Below the pieces are notes generated by a model. The model ran no database searches, was not told the origin of the DNA, and saw nothing but the letters and a program-made list of their open reading frames with translations. A program made the translations under genes and the position numbers. A DNA stretch of 64,000 nt from Gammaproteobacteria bacterium (lineage in GTDB: Bacteria; Pseudomonadota; Gammaproteobacteria; Pseudomonadales; Azotimanducaceae): positions 62,001 through 126,000 of the forward strand of contig DUBB01000050.1 in NCBI GenBank assembly GCA_012960535.1, in the 5' to 3' direction. Positions 52,639 through 61,178 of this stretch are shown piece by piece; the stretch's first letter is position 1; every line of letters begins with the position of its first letter.

Positions 52639-53186
52639 TAGTTGCCAGACGATTCCTAGTGCCGCTCTTTGGCTTCCTCGGGTTAGTGACCGTCCTGGCT
52701 TTGGGTTTCAGATTACAAGATCCCCATTTGTTACCATCACAGATGCTTAACAGGCCCTTGCCCGCATTTAATCTGCCGCGATTAGGCAATCCTTCAAAAA
52801 CGTGGAGTGAAAAAGATCTTTACGGCAAAGTGAGTTTGTTGAATGTGTGGGCAACTTGGTGCCCGAGTTGTGTTCATGAGCACCCCCAACTGATGCGTAT
52901 TAGTCGTGAGCAAGATATTTCAATTTTCGGCATCAATTACAACGATGACACGGTAAAAGCGCTGGCCTGGTTGCAGCGTTATGGTGACCCGTTTCAGCTT
53001 AATATTGCCGATCATGATGGTCAGCTGGCAATTGATTTAGGTGTCTATGGCGCGCCCGAAACCTTTCTTTTGGATGCCAAGGGTATCATTCGTTATCGTC
53101 ATGTGGGGGTTGTCGATGAACAGGTCTGGGCTGACATATTCACACCGATGATTGCTGAATTAAATCGTCAAGACGGAGGCAGTTAA
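52635..53186 (+). CDS. ccmG: Thiol:disulfide interchange protein CcmG/DsbE
   Basis: Membrane-tethered periplasmic thioredoxin that reduces the haem-binding cysteines of apocytochrome c. The 183 residues have an N-terminal anchor (residues about 7-25) and the active site WATWCPSCVHEHP with Cys76 and Cys79. The substrate-recognition motif GVYGAPETFLLD holds the cis-proline region. The ATG at 52635 overlaps the ccmF stop. Confidence 0.95.
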   Translation: MIVARRFLVPLFGFLGLVTVLALGFRLQDPHLLPSQMLNRPLPAFNLPRLGNPSKTWSEKDLYGKVSLLNVWATWCPSCVHEHPQLMRISREQDISIFGINYNDDTVKALAWLQRYGDPFQLNIADHDGQLAIDLGVYGAPETFLLDAKGIIRYRHVGVVDEQVWADIFTPMIAELNRQDGGS

Positions 53187-53642
53187 GTGCAGACGCTTCG
53201 ATGCCTGCTGGTTTTTGTTCTGATGAGTGGGTCTGCCCATGCAGCTATTGATGCCTATGTCTTTCCTAGCAAGGATCTGCGTGCCAGATATTATGACCTG
53301 ATAGAGCAGTTGCGATGCCCGCAGTGCCTGAACACCAATCTGGCAGGTTCAGATGCCATGATTGCACAGGATCTTCGACGTGAGGTCCACCGAATGATAC
53401 TCGAAGGGCAGACTGACGCTGAAATCCTACAATTCATGCATCATCGGTATGGTGATTTCGTGCTTTATAAGCCTCGTTTTAATTCTTCAACCTGGGTTCT
53501 CTGGTTAGCGCCAGGGATGGTTTTTTGTGTGGCCCTGGCAGGCTGTATTATCATGGTTCGCCGCAGGCAGAGCCAGGGCAGTGTTAGCCTCAGTGATCTG
53601 GATCGACAGCGACTCGATCAATTGCTCAGGGATAAAGCATGA
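53187..53642 (+). CDS. ccmH: Cytochrome c maturation protein CcmH
   Basis: Periplasmic thiol protein that works with CcmF and CcmG in haem attachment. The 151 residues have a signal peptide (LLVFVLMSGSAHA), the conserved QLRCPQCLNTNLAGSDA with Cys44 and Cys47, a three-helix bundle and a C-terminal membrane anchor. The GTG start directly follows the ccmG stop and has GGAGG upstream. It is the short form, without the TPR fusion seen in E. coli, since ccmI is a separate gene here. Confidence 0.95.
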   Translation: MQTLRCLLVFVLMSGSAHAAIDAYVFPSKDLRARYYDLIEQLRCPQCLNTNLAGSDAMIAQDLRREVHRMILEGQTDAEILQFMHHRYGDFVLYKPRFNSSTWVLWLAPGMVFCVALAGCIIMVRRRQSQGSVSLSDLDRQRLDQLLRDKA

Positions 53643-54913
53643 TCGCCTTCTGGTTGCCTGCTTTGCTACTGCTGGTGGTTGCTGTTGCTTTTGTTCTGTT
53701 TCCGCTGTTTCGGGTGAAACGTCCTGCAGGCGTTGATCGAACACGCGTTAACCTGGAATTGTTCCGTGAAAGAACGGCCGTTCTAGAGCAGCAACTGGCT
53801 GAGGATTCAATTGATTTATTTGAGATGGAGACGCAGCTTGTTGAACTTCAGCAGAACCTGCTCAGTGATATAGACGATCCGTCTGACCCAGCAGTTCAGG
53901 TCAACGGTACATCGGCGGTCGACAGGTCTAAGAAAACCATGGACTGGCGGGTGGTCGTGCTGATGGCAGCCATGTTCGTTCCCCTTTGTGCATTTTTGAT
54001 ATATACCGATTTAGGCTTTTCAAAGGGGGCTATATCAGATGTATTGGCGGCAGATCGAATCAGTGAGGTTGACCCGAATGATGAAGCCAGCGTCGCCGAT
54101 ATGGTAGAAGCTTTAGAGCAGACTCTGTCGAGAAAGCCGGATAACGATAGAACTCGCTTTATGCTCGGCCAGTCTTATTTGCGCCTGTCCCGATTTGCAG
54201 AGGCGGTTTCCGTATTTGAAGCGATGCGAATGAAGTACCCTGCGGACGGAAATATTGCAGCAAGGTTTGCTGAAGCGCTGTTTCTGGCTGAAGGAGAGGT
54301 CATTACTGGGCCCGTCAGAGAGGCCATCGATGGAGTGCTGGCTATCAACCCTCATTCGGTCGGCATGCTCGAAATACTAGCCATGGATGCTTTTCGGAGG
54401 AACGATCTGGCGACTGCGAAAGCCCATTTTCAACATGCTGCGGAATTTGCTGAAACTTCACGCGCCGCGGTGATTCGTCGGGTATTGGCACAGCTTCCCG
54501 GAAGTGATTCCGATGATTCAGGCAAGACAGCAAGTCTCAACTCAAAGGCTGGGTCTTCACCGATGAAGTCGGTGTCTGTGCTGGTTGAATTGTCTTCCGA
54601 CCTTGTGCTTTCGGGGCCAGCATCGGTTTTTGTTTTCGCAAGAGCTGTGACTGGCCCGCCAATGCCCCTGGCGGTACGTAAATTATCCAGTGAGCAATTA
54701 CCTGCACTGGTGCAACTGACTGAAGAAATGGCTATGTTTCCGGGAATGAGTCTAAAGGATTTCTCGGAAGTAGTACTGGTGGCTCGAATATCAGAAAGTG
54801 GCGTTGCTAATCCGTCGCCAGAAGATTTTGAAGTTACTTCACAGGTTATTCAGCTGGACCAGGTGCAGGGTGTTATCAAGCTGCAGATCAGTCAGAGGCG
54901 AGGTGGGGGTTAA
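53639..54913 (+). CDS. ccmI: Cytochrome c maturation protein CcmI (TPR)
   Basis: Membrane protein that holds apocytochrome c for the CcmFH lyase. The 424 residues have two N-terminal membrane segments (about 4-24 and 101-122) around a cytoplasmic coiled-coil loop. A periplasmic TPR region follows (about 150-290; RFMLGQSYLRLSRFAEAVSVF is one repeat), then a C-terminal beta-rich domain. The start overlaps ccmH (ATGA). It closes the operon, convergent with the gamma-glutamyltransferase gene 6 bp away. Confidence 0.9.
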   Translation: MIAFWLPALLLLVVAVAFVLFPLFRVKRPAGVDRTRVNLELFRERTAVLEQQLAEDSIDLFEMETQLVELQQNLLSDIDDPSDPAVQVNGTSAVDRSKKTMDWRVVVLMAAMFVPLCAFLIYTDLGFSKGAISDVLAADRISEVDPNDEASVADMVEALEQTLSRKPDNDRTRFMLGQSYLRLSRFAEAVSVFEAMRMKYPADGNIAARFAEALFLAEGEVITGPVREAIDGVLAINPHSVGMLEILAMDAFRRNDLATAKAHFQHAAEFAETSRAAVIRRVLAQLPGSDSDDSGKTASLNSKAGSSPMKSVSVLVELSSDLVLSGPASVFVFARAVTGPPMPLAVRKLSSEQLPALVQLTEEMAMFPGMSLKDFSEVVLVARISESGVANPSPEDFEVTSQVIQLDQVQGVIKLQISQRRGGG

Positions 54914-54919
54914 CCTTGG

Positions 54920-56485
54920 TTATGCCGCTGATACCTTGGCATGCGGGGAAGGGATGAAGCAGGCGCCCTGGGCCTGACCTTCTGATTGCAATATCAGTTG
55001 TGGTAACGCGAATAAATTAGGAGATACGCCATTGGCTCTGACTCGGTGCTCAGGATAGTGACTTTTCAATAGGTCAGCAATATTTTCAGGCAGATCCGAC
55101 ATCATGCTCAGCATTTCAGTGCCGGAGACGTCAATTCGTGGCTGGTGCGCCGCCTGGCCGGCATCCATATTGAAGTCCATGATAAAGGAAGCGAGTTGAA
55201 ACACCGCAGGGAAGATCTTCCGCCCGCCACAAGCTCCCAGAGCGAACCAGTCACCGTTTGACTTTCTGCCGACCACAGGACACATATTACATAGAGGTTT
55301 TCGTCCGGGAACGACTGAATTGGGGCCACCTGGCCTTGGGTCAAACCACATCATGCCATTGTTCAGCAACACACCTGAATCTGGCAGCATAATGCGAGAA
55401 CCGAATCCCGACATGATGGTTTGAGTCAGAGATACCATATTGCCTTCTTGATCGGTGCAGCAGATATGAGATGTGTTGCCGGAATGGCCTTGACCCGCTC
55501 CCAGATTAAGCAAGCGATTCTCATAGGAAGAATAGAGTGATTCGGCAAAAGCACGATAGGAATTTTCATCTGGGGTATCTGGTGGCTGAGGCATCAGAGA
55601 ATTGAGCCTGGTCAGCGCATGTATGATACTGGGTCCGGCAGTGAGTTCTCCGGATACATAGAAATCATGTTCTCTGTATCTGAGGAAAAGGGGGTCGGTG
55701 ATCACTGCCTGGTATTGGTTGAGGTCTTCCTGACTGATTTTTGAACCCGCATTGTTCAGATCCTGGACAATTTTCTGAGAAAGTGTTCCGGTATAAAAAG
55801 ACTCAGGGCCTTCGGCCTGGATCTGCCGGTAGGTTGTAGCCAGGGAACCCAGAGGCATATAACTCAATAGCCCTTCTGCATGAGCAGTAGGGGGTAGGCC
55901 ATCGCTGAGATAGGTCTCTGTTGTCGTCTTGTACTGGCGAAGGCCCCTTGCTAGCTGGTTAATTTTGCTGCAACTGTACCAGTCCAGAGGTAAGCCCAGT
56001 TCTGCCTGCTGGCAGGCAGGTTCGATTAACTTGCTGAACGGTAGGCTACCAAACGCCTGGCTGGCCAGCCCCATGCCCTTTAGGTACCCTGGGATGGCCA
56101 CGGCCAGAGGGCCATGAATATTGGTATCGTTAGTAACTGCGGGCCAGTTAAATGAGTCCGAGGCATTGGTACCCTCGTCAGCCAGAGGATAATCTGCCGG
56201 ACTGCTTGCCAGTGGTGCCTGCATACCGAATTCAACGATCTGAACACGATTTTGTTTGGCTTGGTACACGGTCATGTATCCACCACCGCCAATTCCGCTC
56301 ATCCAGGGTTCCACAGTACCCAGCATCAGGCCTGTGGCAATCGCCGCATCTACTGCATTACCACCCATTTGAAGAATTTTAGCGCCTGCATCGGATGCCA
56401 GATAGTGCTGGCTGGCAACCAGACCATTCTGGCCAGTGATAGCGGGCTTGGATAACTGCCAGTGTTCTTTTGCGGATATAGGCAT
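54920..56485 (-). CDS. Gamma-glutamyltransferase-family protein
   Basis: An Ntn-hydrolase of 521 residues. Family marks are GNAVDAAIATGLMLGTVEPWMSG near the N-terminus, the probable self-cleavage nucleophile Thr in SGNTSHICCTD, then EGNMVSLTQTIMSGFGS, the substrate loop LLNNGMMWFDPRPG, and PVVGRKSNGDWFALGACGGRK, the oxyanion region where classic enzymes have GSPGG. No signal peptide is seen, unlike periplasmic Ggt, so it may be cytoplasmic. Several relatives act on oxamate or acyl compounds rather than glutathione, so the substrate is open. It is a single gene on the minus strand. Confidence 0.85.
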   Translation of the reverse strand: MPISAKEHWQLSKPAITGQNGLVASQHYLASDAGAKILQMGGNAVDAAIATGLMLGTVEPWMSGIGGGGYMTVYQAKQNRVQIVEFGMQAPLASSPADYPLADEGTNASDSFNWPAVTNDTNIHGPLAVAIPGYLKGMGLASQAFGSLPFSKLIEPACQQAELGLPLDWYSCSKINQLARGLRQYKTTTETYLSDGLPPTAHAEGLLSYMPLGSLATTYRQIQAEGPESFYTGTLSQKIVQDLNNAGSKISQEDLNQYQAVITDPLFLRYREHDFYVSGELTAGPSIIHALTRLNSLMPQPPDTPDENSYRAFAESLYSSYENRLLNLGAGQGHSGNTSHICCTDQEGNMVSLTQTIMSGFGSRIMLPDSGVLLNNGMMWFDPRPGGPNSVVPGRKPLCNMCPVVGRKSNGDWFALGACGGRKIFPAVFQLASFIMDFNMDAGQAAHQPRIDVSGTEMLSMMSDLPENIADLLKSHYPEHRVRANGVSPNLFALPQLILQSEGQAQGACFIPSPHAKVSAA

Positions 56486-56610
56486 GAGAGGCGTCCTGTA
56501 TCAATGGAGGCTACGCCAGACCCGTTCATCTGACAAGTTGTATTGTCTTGCTTGTGCAGGATGGGCCAATAGGCTATTTTGGGACAGAAATGCAATTAAA
56601 GGATAGGACT

Positions 56611-56907
56611 ATGAGTGCAGATGGAAGTTGGGCTGTAAAGTTGAACTCTCCCATGGGAGCGCAGGATGCGGTATTAACCCTGAAAACAGATGGTGACAGC
56701 TTGTCCGGTTCTATGGATGGCCCGCAGGGGAGCCAGGCGTTTTCCGGTGGTACCGTTGACGGCGATAATGTTTCCTGGGTAATTGATATGACCCAGCCGA
56801 TGCCCATGAAGTTGGAGTGCAGTGGCACCGTTGATGGCGATAATATCTCTGGTACCGTCAAACTGGGTGCTTTTGGTCAGGCAACGTTCGCAGGAACCCG
56901 GGCTTAA
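56611..56907 (+). CDS. Small beta-rich protein with repeated GTVDGDN motif
   Basis: A 98-residue protein. The ATG at 56611 follows AAAGGA; in-frame upstream ATGs add residues without a ribosome site. It has no signal peptide. The sequence alternates short strands and turns and repeats GGTVDGDNVSWVI and SGTVDGDNISGTV about 30 residues apart, with DGDSLSGSMDGPQGS as a third related turn. I know such proteins as a widespread uncharacterised family of small beta proteins; no function can be given. It lies alone between two larger genes. Confidence 0.7.
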   Translation: MSADGSWAVKLNSPMGAQDAVLTLKTDGDSLSGSMDGPQGSQAFSGGTVDGDNVSWVIDMTQPMPMKLECSGTVDGDNISGTVKLGAFGQATFAGTRA

Positions 56908-57130
56908 TTCTGGGTCGCGATGATTCGTGCGTTCACCCGCAGAGTCGAATTTTTTTTAGAATAGAAGTCTGACTCGTATCAGGATCACCCTGGCTTTGCT
57001 GATTAACCCGGTGGTTGTGACCACGGCTTAGTGTGCACAATCCGAGACCGCTATGGGTCTCTCAGGCGGTTCTGCCAGGGGTATAATTGTGGTCAGGAAT
57101 TCGCCTGAAAGCGAGTTTATGAGTCTATTA
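56908..57130 (+). promoter_or_regulatory. Candidate -10 box and hairpin upstream of the minisatellite and dnaE
   Basis: Within this non-coding region TATAAT (57082-57087) is a perfect -10 hexamer, but the -35 region 17 bp upstream is poor. GAGACC (57044-57049) and GGTCTC (57056-57061) make a 6-bp hairpin with loop GCTATG just before it. Transcription from here would pass through the whole repeat array before reaching dnaE. Confidence 0.3.
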
Positions 57131-57473
57131 AGGGTTCTTGTTAAGAGCGGCTGAGGTTCTTTATTAGGAGCGGCTGAGGGCTCTTTATTAAAAGCTGGCT
57201 GAGGGCTCCATTAAAAGCGGCTGAGGCTCTTTATTAGGCGCGGCTGAGGGCTCTCTATTAAAAGCAGGCTGAGGGCTCTCTATTAAAAGCAGGCTGAGGG
57301 CTCTTTATTAAGAGCAGCTGAGGTTCTTTATTAGGAGCGGCTGAGGGCTCTTTATTAAAAGCTGGCTGAGGGCTCTTTATTAAAAGCAGGCTGAGGGCTC
57401 CATTAAAAGCGGCTGAGGGCTCTTGTTAAGAGCAGCTGAGGGCTCTTTATTAGGCGCGGCTGAGGGCTCTTTG
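57131..57473. repeat. Minisatellite: about 14 imperfect copies of a 23-25-bp unit upstream of dnaE
   Basis: The consensus unit is GCGGCTGAGGGCTCTTTATT followed by AAAA, AGGA, AGGC or AAGA. Copies vary at a few positions (GCGG/GCTGG/GCAGG; CTTTATT/CTCTATT/CCATT/CTTGTT), so the period shifts between 23 and 25 bp. A larger duplication is visible: the stretch from 57141 recurs from 57308 with an offset of 167 bp. Units such as AAGAGCAGCTGAGGGCTCTT can form a 6-bp hairpin followed by T-rich sequence. The array ends about 190 bp before dnaE. Confidence 0.92.
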
Positions 57474-57620
57474 CCCGGGATAAGCGAGTTAGTGCAGGCA
57501 AACCACCGGGGTCATTGAATAATGTCCTGATAATGGCTCGCTGCTTGTCTGCGGGAGTCGAAAGGTTGATGATTATCAACTATTTTCGAGAACAGTTTTT
57601 CGCAGGAGACATCATCGTAT

Positions 57621-57664
57621 ATGATGGAGCGGTTGCCCTCATGAAGACCGCGAATTACCCATGA
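57621..57664 (+). other. Two overlapping mini-ORFs leading into the dnaE start
   Basis: ATG 57621 opens a 7-codon frame (MMERLPS) whose TGA overlaps ATG 57641. That ATG opens a second 7-codon frame (MKTANYP) whose TGA overlaps the dnaE ATG at 57661. AGGAG at 57604-57608 precedes the first; dnaE itself has no Shine-Dalgarno. The nested ATGA links could couple dnaE translation to the leader. Confidence 0.4.
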
Positions 57665-60600
57665 CTTTGCCTTTCGTACACTTAAGAGTTCACTCCGAGT
57701 ATTCTCTCGCGGATGGTATGGTCAGGATCAAAGAGTTGGTTGCTGAAACCCGCCAGCAGGGTATGCCAGCAGTCGCGATTTCCGATATCAGCAATCTGTT
57801 CGCACTGGTTAAGCTGTACCAGGCAGCCCTGGAAGGGGGCATTAAGCCGATTGTGGCCTGTGACGTCGTAGTTCAGGGTCTGGATAATAAAGACCCGCCG
57901 TCAACATTAGTTCTGATCGCCCAGACCTCAGTGGGTTACCAGGGACTTTCAAGGTTATTATCCAAAGCCTATACCCACGGCCAGGAATCAGGCAAACCAA
58001 TCCTGAATCGGGATTGGATCAGACAGGAGTCCACTGACCTGATAGCGTTGTCCGCCGCATTGGATGGCGATATTGGAAAGGCCATTGCCATGGGCAATCT
58101 ACAGGAAGCCGTCAGTCGGACAAACTACTGGCAACAGCTGTTTCCCGAGCGGTTTTATATTGAGTTACAGCGTACCGGTGCGCCAGGTGAGGCTGATTAC
58201 GTGACGGCTGCTTTGGATGTGGCAAGAGAAACCGATTGTCCTGTGGTGGCCACCAATAACGTGCGATTTCTGCATAAAGTTCAGTTTGATGCGCATGAAG
58301 TGCGGGTCTGCATCCACCAGGGTAGAACAGCAGATGACCCGAGGCGTGAAAAACGCTACAGCGAAGAACAGTATTTAAAGTCTTCTGAAGAAATGGCTGA
58401 GTTATTCAGCGATATACCCGAGGCGATTGAGAATACTTATCGAATCGCTCAGCGTTGCAGCGTCATTCTGACCCTGGGCAAATCGTTCTTGCCTGAATAT
58501 CCCGTTCCAGCAGGAAAAACGATGGAGACGTTTCTGGAAGATGTAGCCATGGAAGGGCTGGAAAATCGAATTTGTACCTTCCCGGTGGAAAAAAAGCCAG
58601 CTGACCAGGCATGGCGGAAGGCCTATATGGATCGACTCTCATTTGAACTTAGTGTCATCAACAACATGGGTTATCCGGGTTATTTCCTGATCGTAATGGA
58701 GTTTATTCAATGGGCTAAGGATAACGATATACCGGTGGGACCAGGTCGGGGTTCTGGAGCAGGCTCATTGGTTGCTTATGCTCTGAATATTACGGATATC
58801 GACCCCTTGGAATACGACCTGCTATTCGAACGTTTTCTGAATCCTGAACGTGTATCGTTACCTGATTTTGATATCGATTTCTGTATGGATGGCAGGGACC
58901 GAGTGATCCAGCATGTAACAGAGCGTTATGGTTTTGAGTCAGTTTCACAGATTATTACCTTTGGTACCATGGCAGCAAAAGCCGTTGTCCGAGATGTTGC
59001 AAGAGTTCAGGGAAAACCTTATAGCCTTGCCGATAAATTATCTAAATTGATACCGTTTGAACCTGGCATGACGCTGGCTAAGGCGATGGAAGAAGAACCG
59101 CTGCTGGTTGAGTTTGTGGAACAGAGTAGTGAAGCCGCAGAAATTATGGAAATGGCTTATAAACTGGAGGGGTTGGCCCGAAATATAGGTCGACATGCCG
59201 GCGGTGTGGTTATAGCGCCCACGCTATTAACGGATTTCACACCCGTTTATAAAGATGAAGCCAGTGCCGCGCATATGACGCAGTACGATATGAATGACGT
59301 GGAGAAGGTTGGCCTGGTTAAATTTGATTTCCTTGGCCTTAGAACGCTGACTATTATTGATAAAGCGGTGAAATCGATTAACGCCAGAGCCGTGGTAGAG
59401 GGAGAGCCTCAGGTTGATATTGATAAGCTGGATCTTGAAGATGCCGCTATTTATGAGAATTTACGTGAAGCCCGGACGACAGCAGTATTTCAGCTTGAAT
59501 CGAGGGGAATGAAGGATTTGATGAAACGGGTTAAGCCGTCCAGGTTCGCGGATATAGTCGCCCTGGTTGCTTTATTCAGACCCGGGCCGTTACAACTTGC
59601 AGATGACTTCATTCGCCGAAAACACGGAATTGATGAAGTAGATTATCTGCACCCGAGCCTTAAAGACGTTCTGGTAGATACCTATGGTGTGATGCTTTAT
59701 CAGGAACAGGTGATGCAGATAGCGCAGATATTAGCGGGTTATTCTTTAGCAGATGCAGATCTGCTGCGCAGGGCCATGGGCAAAAAGAAACCGGAAGAGA
59801 TGGCTCAGCAGAGAGAGGTGTTCATTGCGGGAGCGATGAAGAATAGTGTCAGCGAAAAGCAGGCTGATTATATTTTTGGTTTGATGGAAAAATTCGCTGG
59901 CTATGGATTCAATAAACCGCACTCCGTCTGTTATGCATTGATTGCTTACCAGACTGCTTGGCTGAAGCATTATTATCCGGCAGATTTCATGGCAGCGGTG
60001 ATGTCCGCAGATATGCAGAACACCGATAAGATTGTAACCAACGTAGAAGAATGTCGAGAAATGGGCTTGCAACTGGCGCCGCCGGATGTGAATAAGGGCG
60101 AGTTTCGGTTCACGCCGAAGCCTGATAATCGCATTGTTTACGGTCTGGGTGCGATAAAGGGACTGGGTGAAGGCGCCATAAATATAATTATTCAGGCTCG
60201 TCACAACGATGGCCCGTTCAGTAATTTGTTCGAGTTCTGCAAGAGAGTGGATCCAAGAAGAATCAATAGAAGAGCACTAGACGCTTTAGTTGGATCGGGT
60301 TCGCTGGATGAACTGGTATCGGAGCAGGGCGCCCAGCAGGGTAGCCCGGTAGACTATAAACGTGCCCTGCTTTATGCCAACCAGGAAGAAGCTGTAAAGA
60401 TGGCTGAGCAGGATGCCAGGAATATCGAATCGGGAACCGACGACTTGTTTGGTAGTTTCAATCCTGTTGAGGGTCATGTTAGCCACCCGTCTCGACCGGT
60501 GGTAAAAGGCTTGTCTATGCAGGTAAGACTAGCCAAGGAAAAAGAAACCCTGGGTCTGTATCTGACGGGTCATCCGATTGACGTCTATCGGCCAGAATTA

Positions 60601-61173
60601 AAGCATCTAGCTGGCTGCAGGATCAGTGAGCTGAGAGCCAGTCAGTCCGAACAAACGGTTGCTGGCTGGGTAGTGGGCGTGCGCAGCATGAAAAGCCAGC
60701 GGGGTGTCATTGTGTTTGCCACCCTGGATGACCGCAGTGGCAGGCTCGATGTTTCTGTTTTTTCGGACCTGCTTGAACAAAACAGAGATAAAATCCGCAA
60801 GGATTCATTGTTGGTTGTGCGTGGCATTGTCAGTGTTGATGAATACTCCGGTGGCCTGCGGATGAGGTCAAGTGAAATCTGTGATCTAGTGGAAGCGCGC
60901 GGGAAATATGCGAAAAGTCTGAAAGTTCGGATAAATTCTAATGTTCCGGAAGCTTGCCTGAGTGGTGACCTTGCTAAGGTGCTGACGCCATACAAAGAGC
61001 AGCCGGGCAATGGCTGTCCTGTCGTGATCCATTACACCAGCGCCAATGCCTGTGCGGAAATAGTGCTGGGTGATGAATGGCGAGTGAATCCAAATGATGA
61101 TCTCCTTGAATTGCTAAGGGATAAATTCGGTAGTGATGAAGTGAGTATCGACTATACCGGACTGAGCAGTTAG
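57661..61173 (+). CDS. dnaE: DNA polymerase III alpha subunit
   Basis: Replicative polymerase of the chromosome. The 1170 residues begin with the PHP domain (FVHLRVHSEYSLADGM). The palm domain holds the catalytic Asp in LPDFDIDFCMDGR (Asp402, Asp404), with GPGRGSGAGSLVAYAL before it. The finger region reads FGTMAAKAVVRDVARVQG and LRRAMGKKKPEEM. Near the C-terminus come a helix-hairpin-helix, the OB fold (VAGWVVGVRSMKSQRGVIVF) and the tau-binding tail. Length is near E. coli's 1160. The ATG at 57661 matches the family start. It is followed by tilS after 5 bp; the usual accA is absent. Confidence 0.97.
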   Translation: MTLPFVHLRVHSEYSLADGMVRIKELVAETRQQGMPAVAISDISNLFALVKLYQAALEGGIKPIVACDVVVQGLDNKDPPSTLVLIAQTSVGYQGLSRLLSKAYTHGQESGKPILNRDWIRQESTDLIALSAALDGDIGKAIAMGNLQEAVSRTNYWQQLFPERFYIELQRTGAPGEADYVTAALDVARETDCPVVATNNVRFLHKVQFDAHEVRVCIHQGRTADDPRREKRYSEEQYLKSSEEMAELFSDIPEAIENTYRIAQRCSVILTLGKSFLPEYPVPAGKTMETFLEDVAMEGLENRICTFPVEKKPADQAWRKAYMDRLSFELSVINNMGYPGYFLIVMEFIQWAKDNDIPVGPGRGSGAGSLVAYALNITDIDPLEYDLLFERFLNPERVSLPDFDIDFCMDGRDRVIQHVTERYGFESVSQIITFGTMAAKAVVRDVARVQGKPYSLADKLSKLIPFEPGMTLAKAMEEEPLLVEFVEQSSEAAEIMEMAYKLEGLARNIGRHAGGVVIAPTLLTDFTPVYKDEASAAHMTQYDMNDVEKVGLVKFDFLGLRTLTIIDKAVKSINARAVVEGEPQVDIDKLDLEDAAIYENLREARTTAVFQLESRGMKDLMKRVKPSRFADIVALVALFRPGPLQLADDFIRRKHGIDEVDYLHPSLKDVLVDTYGVMLYQEQVMQIAQILAGYSLADADLLRRAMGKKKPEEMAQQREVFIAGAMKNSVSEKQADYIFGLMEKFAGYGFNKPHSVCYALIAYQTAWLKHYYPADFMAAVMSADMQNTDKIVTNVEECREMGLQLAPPDVNKGEFRFTPKPDNRIVYGLGAIKGLGEGAINIIIQARHNDGPFSNLFEFCKRVDPRRINRRALDALVGSGSLDELVSEQGAQQGSPVDYKRALLYANQEEAVKMAEQDARNIESGTDDLFGSFNPVEGHVSHPSRPVVKGLSMQVRLAKEKETLGLYLTGHPIDVYRPELKHLAGCRISELRASQSEQTVAGWVVGVRSMKSQRGVIVFATLDDRSGRLDVSVFSDLLEQNRDKIRKDSLLVVRGIVSVDEYSGGLRMRSSEICDLVEARGKYAKSLKVRINSNVPEACLSGDLAKVLTPYKEQPGNGCPVVIHYTSANACAEIVLGDEWRVNPNDDLLELLRDKFGSDEVSIDYTGLSS

Positions 61174-61178
61174 CGAAA

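Noticed and set aside
57131-57473. Possible CRISPR array
   Set aside because: Units follow one another with no unique spacers and vary in length and sequence; no cas genes are nearby.
57567-57588. GTTGAT/ATCAAC hairpin followed by T-rich sequence as a terminator before dnaE
   Set aside because: The 6-bp AT-rich stem with a 4-base loop and a broken T-run is too weak to call.
23871-57660. Whole block as an integrated mobile island
   Set aside because: No integrase, transposase, tRNA gene or flanking direct repeats were seen, and the block contains core genes such as asnS and the ccm operon. Rearrangement is a better description than an island.
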